NCBI GenBank assembly: GCA_963777855.1
Contig: CAVZRW010000015.1
Coordinates: 62,001-126,000, forward strand
Direction: 5' to 3'
Source of the DNA: Prado023 sp963777855
Lineage (GTDB): Bacteria; Actinomycetota; Actinomycetes; S36-B12; CAIYMF01
DNA length: 64,000 nt
Shown: positions 61,897-64,000 of the stretch, one piece after another
Layout: every line of letters begins with the position of its first letter
How positions within the stretch are numbered: the stretch's first letter is position 1
The notes under the pieces: generated by a model
The model's database searches: none
Told to the model about the DNA's origin: nothing
The model's input: the letters and a program-made list of their open reading frames with translations, nothing else
Translations under genes and position numbers: made by a program

Positions 61897-61969
61897 GCCC
61901 CCGTAGCCCAATGGCAGAGGCAGGCGGCTTAAAACCGCCCGAGTGTGGGTTCGACTCCCACCGGGGGCA
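61897..61969 (+). tRNA. 73-nt tRNA with anticodon TAA (nominal tRNA-Leu, class I shape)
   Basis: Complete canonical cloverleaf: acceptor GCCCCCG/CGGGGGC, D-stem GCC/GGC, anticodon arm GGCGG-CTTAAAA-CCGCC (34-36 TAA), 5-nt variable loop CGAGT, T-arm GTGGG-TTCGACT-CCCAC, discriminator A. Decoding UUA implies leucine, but bacterial tRNA-Leu has a long variable arm of 10 or more nt, absent here. Identity is therefore uncertain; see findings. Confidence 0.8.
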
Positions 61970-62108
61970 CGTCGGGGCCCCGCGGGAGGGTTGGCACGCT
62001 CGAATCTGGGGAACAACGTGTGCCGAACCGTGCGTTGCATGGTTTAGTGGTTGATGACGTCGGGGAGTCCTCCCCGACGCCGATTCGACGTGGAGGTCGA
62101 ACCAAGCG

Positions 62109-62960
62109 ATGAACAACAAGAACCCCGTCTTCTCGCGGCTGGACCAGCAGACCGCCGGTGGAAGTGGATTCGCCTACAACGAGGGGGTCGCGGCCTACCA
62201 GCAGTCCGGCCAGCAGCCCTACCCGGGCCAGGTCCCCGTCGGCGTCCCGACCGGCTCGGTCTACGAGCCCGTCACCGACCGGATGAGCCTCGACGACGTC
62301 ATCGTGCGCACGGGCATCAGCATGGCCGTGCTCATCCCGATGGCCTTCGTCGGCTGGAACCTGACCCCGTCGATGCCCTGGCTCTACCTCGTGGCGATGC
62401 TGGCCGGCCTGGGCCTGGGCCTGGTCAACGCCTTCAAGAAGGTCGTCAGCCCGCCGCTCGTGCTGGCCTACGCGGCTGCGCAGGGCGTCTTCCTCGGCGG
62501 CATCAGCTGGGCCTACAGCCAGTGGGCCGCCGCCAGCGGGTACGAGGGCAACCTCGTCTCCCAGGCCGTCATCGGCACGTTGGTGGCCTTCGTCGTGATG
62601 CTGGCCCTCTACAAGAGCCGCATCGTGAAGGTCAACGGCCGGTTCATGAAGATCATGATGGTCGCGATGGTGAGCTACCTCGTGATCGCGTTGATCTCCT
62701 TCGTCGCGGCCATGTTCGGGATGAACAGCGGCTGGGGCTTCTACGGGGCCGGGACGCTGGGCATCCTGCTGTGCCTGGTCGGCGTCGGCCTGGCGGCGTT
62801 CAGCCTGATGATCGACTTCGAGTCGATCACCCGCGGCGTGCAGGCCGGCCTGCCCCGCCAGGAGTCCTGGCGGATGACGTTCGGCCTGCTGGTCACCCTG
62901 ATCTGGCTGTACCTGGAGATCCTGCGCCTGCTGGCGATCTTGGCCAGCAACCGCGACTGA
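62109..62960 (+). CDS. Bax inhibitor-1/YccA family membrane protein
   Basis: A 283-residue protein. The Gln/Gly/Pro-rich cytoplasmic head (about 60 residues, with QQSGQQPYPGQ) is followed by seven helices. The core FKKVVSPPLVLAYAAAQGVFLGGISWAY and DFESITRGVQAGLPRQESW (with the conserved Asp pair region near the end) are typical of actinobacterial Bax1-I members, thought to be pH-gated calcium leak channels. Strong terminator downstream. Confidence 0.9.
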   Translation: MNNKNPVFSRLDQQTAGGSGFAYNEGVAAYQQSGQQPYPGQVPVGVPTGSVYEPVTDRMSLDDVIVRTGISMAVLIPMAFVGWNLTPSMPWLYLVAMLAGLGLGLVNAFKKVVSPPLVLAYAAAQGVFLGGISWAYSQWAAASGYEGNLVSQAVIGTLVAFVVMLALYKSRIVKVNGRFMKIMMVAMVSYLVIALISFVAAMFGMNSGWGFYGAGTLGILLCLVGVGLAAFSLMIDFESITRGVQAGLPRQESWRMTFGLLVTLIWLYLEILRLLAILASNRD

Positions 62961-62971
62961 CCCCCAGCGAC

Positions 62972-63011
62972 GACACGAAGGCCCCGCAGCGAGTGCTGCG
63001 GGGCCTTCGTC
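62972..63011. terminator. Long perfect hairpin between convergent genes
   Basis: CGAAGGCCCCGCAGC (62976-62990) pairs with GCTGCGGGGCCTTCG (62995-63009), extended outward by ACGA/TCGT. It serves the BI-1 gene and the DUF4287 gene. Confidence 0.9.
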
Positions 63012-63047
63012 GTGCTCGGTGCGGGCGCGTCCCAGGCGCGTCCCAGA

Positions 63048-63278
63048 TCAGTTGACCCGGCGCGCGGCCCTGGTCTTGTCCAGCTCGTGGATGATCGCGG
63101 TGGCGTACCCGTGCGGCAGGTCGTGCTCGTCGCGCAGCCAGTTCACGCGGTCCTCGAACCTGGTGAATGACGGACCCTCCTCCACGACCGTGAACCAGTC
63201 CTTCATCTGCTTGCCGGTCGCGTCGGGGACGCGATCGACGAGCAACTGGTGGGTCTCCTCGGAGTGGTGCAGGGTCAT
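63048..63278 (-). CDS. DUF4287 domain protein
   Basis: A 76-residue protein: ATGKQMKDWFTVVEEGP, RFEDRVNWLRDEHDLPHGYATAIIHELDKTRAAR is the DUF4287 module, normally about 60-75 residues and sometimes fused to DUF5655. CAGGAG precedes ATG 63278. The function is unknown. Confidence 0.88.
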   Translation of the reverse strand: MTLHHSEETHQLLVDRVPDATGKQMKDWFTVVEEGPSFTRFEDRVNWLRDEHDLPHGYATAIIHELDKTRAARRVN

Positions 63279-63372
63279 GGGCGTCTCCTGTTCGGGGGCC
63301 GGGGTGCTGGTCCTACCGTAACCCCCCACGGCCCTCGTCGGTAGTGCAGGCCCCGGCCGGTAGCGTGCGTCC

Positions 63373-63735
63373 GTGAGCCTGCTCGACCCGCCGCTGGATC
63401 CCGGCGATCCGCGCCGCCTGCGCCTGGAGTGCCAGCGCACCGCGGAGCGCCTGCGCAGCATGTCGCTGGTGCGCCTGGCCACGCCCCTTCCCGACGGCCG
63501 GAGCCGGGCCGCAGCCGCCCTCGACCTGGCCCAGGCGATGGCCGACAGCGCCGCGCAGCTGACCGGCGACCCCCCGCGCCGGCTGCCCGCGCTGCCTGAC
63601 CAGGCGGCCGGCGACGTGCTGGCGGTCACCGCGGGGGACCTGGCCGAGGCCTTGGGCGCGGGACCGGTCGAACGTGCCGGGCAGGAGTGCGCCAGGGCTG
63701 TCGAGGCACTGGTGGAGCTGCGCCGGCTGCTCTGA
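63373..63735 (+). CDS. Conserved actinobacterial helical protein of unknown function
   Basis: A 120-residue, Ala/Arg/Leu-rich all-helical cytoplasmic protein (RLECQRTAERLRSMSLVRLATPLPDG, AALDLAQAMADSAAQL, ECARAVEALVELRRLL). Similar short proteins are widespread in Actinobacteria without assigned role. TAGCGT lies 6 nt before the GTG, so it is probably leaderless. Confidence 0.7.
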   Translation: MSLLDPPLDPGDPRRLRLECQRTAERLRSMSLVRLATPLPDGRSRAAAALDLAQAMADSAAQLTGDPPRRLPALPDQAAGDVLAVTAGDLAEALGAGPVERAGQECARAVEALVELRRLL

Positions 63736-63759
63736 GCGGCCGCCGCTCGGACCACCGGC

Positions 63760-64000
63760 CTACGGCTCGGTCGGGCTCGGGGTCGAGGTGAGCTCCAGGC
63801 GGGGCCGTGGCTGCAGGCCGAGGGCGACCAGCACCGGGGGGAGCAGCGCCGCGCCGATGCGCCGGTAGCCCAGCCCCGAGGGATGGAAGCGGTCGTTGGC
63901 GAACAGGGCGTCGGCATTGGCGATGAACTCGGGGCCGAGCCGGTCGTAGAGGTTCACGGTGGCGGCGCCGTTCTGGCGGGCCACCCGGCGCTGCTCGGCG
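63760..64000 (-). CDS. SGNH/GDSL hydrolase, C-terminal part, runs off the window
   Basis: Only the last 80 or so residues are present. RRVARQNGAATVNLYDRLGPEFIANADALFANDRFHPSGLGYRRIGAALLPPVL contains the block V catalytic pair (DRFHPSGLGY, Asp-x-x-His) of SGNH esterases. The catalytic Ser lies outside the window. Confidence 0.85.
   Translation of the reverse strand, partial: AEQRRVARQNGAATVNLYDRLGPEFIANADALFANDRFHPSGLGYRRIGAALLPPVLVALGLQPRPRLELTSTPSPTEP

Overview
This window is a high-GC (about 70 percent or more) actinobacterial chromosome segment, most likely class Actinomycetes. The evidence is the GC-biased codon use, frequent GTG starts, and actinobacterial markers: a SepX/GlpR-like divisome protein, PAC2 and DUF501 families, a WS/DGAT acyltransferase and Pmt. 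The gene order glmU-prs-rplY-pth-mfd-(SurA-like)-mazG-eno-ftsB-DUF501-ppx is also typical of the class. The family or genus cannot be fixed from the sequence. I see no phage, integrase, intact insertion sequence, rRNA or CRISPR array.

Layout. 1-4.5 kb: cell-envelope glycosyltransferases divergent from an OmpR-type two-component system, with TCACAGG boxes between them. 4.2-12.0 kb: accessory and decaying material. It holds a clustered CCCCGTTCGAGG repeat family, an FG-GAP remnant, a FUSC transporter, a small Cys-rich protein under a CsoR-type operator, pirin, a membrane alpha/beta-hydrolase, tRNA-Arg(CCT) followed by a 76-bp tandem repeat, and a frameshift-riddled stretch ending in a broken HMG-CoA reductase gene. 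12-26 kb: YihY, GlgX, an OafA-like acyltransferase, an RTX protein, an NCS2 permease, a rearrangement scar (nuclease and ABC fragments), a flippase-like protein, PAC2 and MscL. 26.4-31.7 kb: CIRCE-fmdB, 5-FCL, galU, moeA, a RimJ-like gene, sepX and DUF309. 31.9-36.8 kb: tRNA-Ala, an AMIN-like secreted protein, WS/DGAT and Pmt. 36.9-45.6 kb: rsmI, metG-tatD-rsmA-ispE, manA and an ABC-F gene. 45.6-60.7 kb: a TetR-MarR pair, tRNA-Gln and the conserved housekeeping block. 60.4-64 kb: an ACT protein, def, an unusual tRNA with a TAA anticodon, a BI-1 family protein and small conserved proteins.

Functionally the window joins nucleotide-sugar and envelope supply (galU, glmU, manA, Pmt, GT2-GtrA), glycogen turnover (glgX), translation and its quality control (metG, rsmA, rsmI, pth, rplY, def, ABC-F, tRNAs), repair (mfd, mazG), central metabolism (eno, prs, ppx, cysQ), isoprenoids (ispE) and division (ftsB, sepX).

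Caution on sequence quality. Many otherwise intact and normally essential genes (rsmA, tatD, ispE, pth, mfd, manA, rsmI) carry single-base indels. Most of these look like sequencing or assembly errors. The denser damage between 9.8 and 12.0 kb and the truncated fragments at 21.7-22.3 kb look more like real gene decay, although local poor coverage could also explain the former. For frameshifted genes the coordinates span the reconstructed reading frame.
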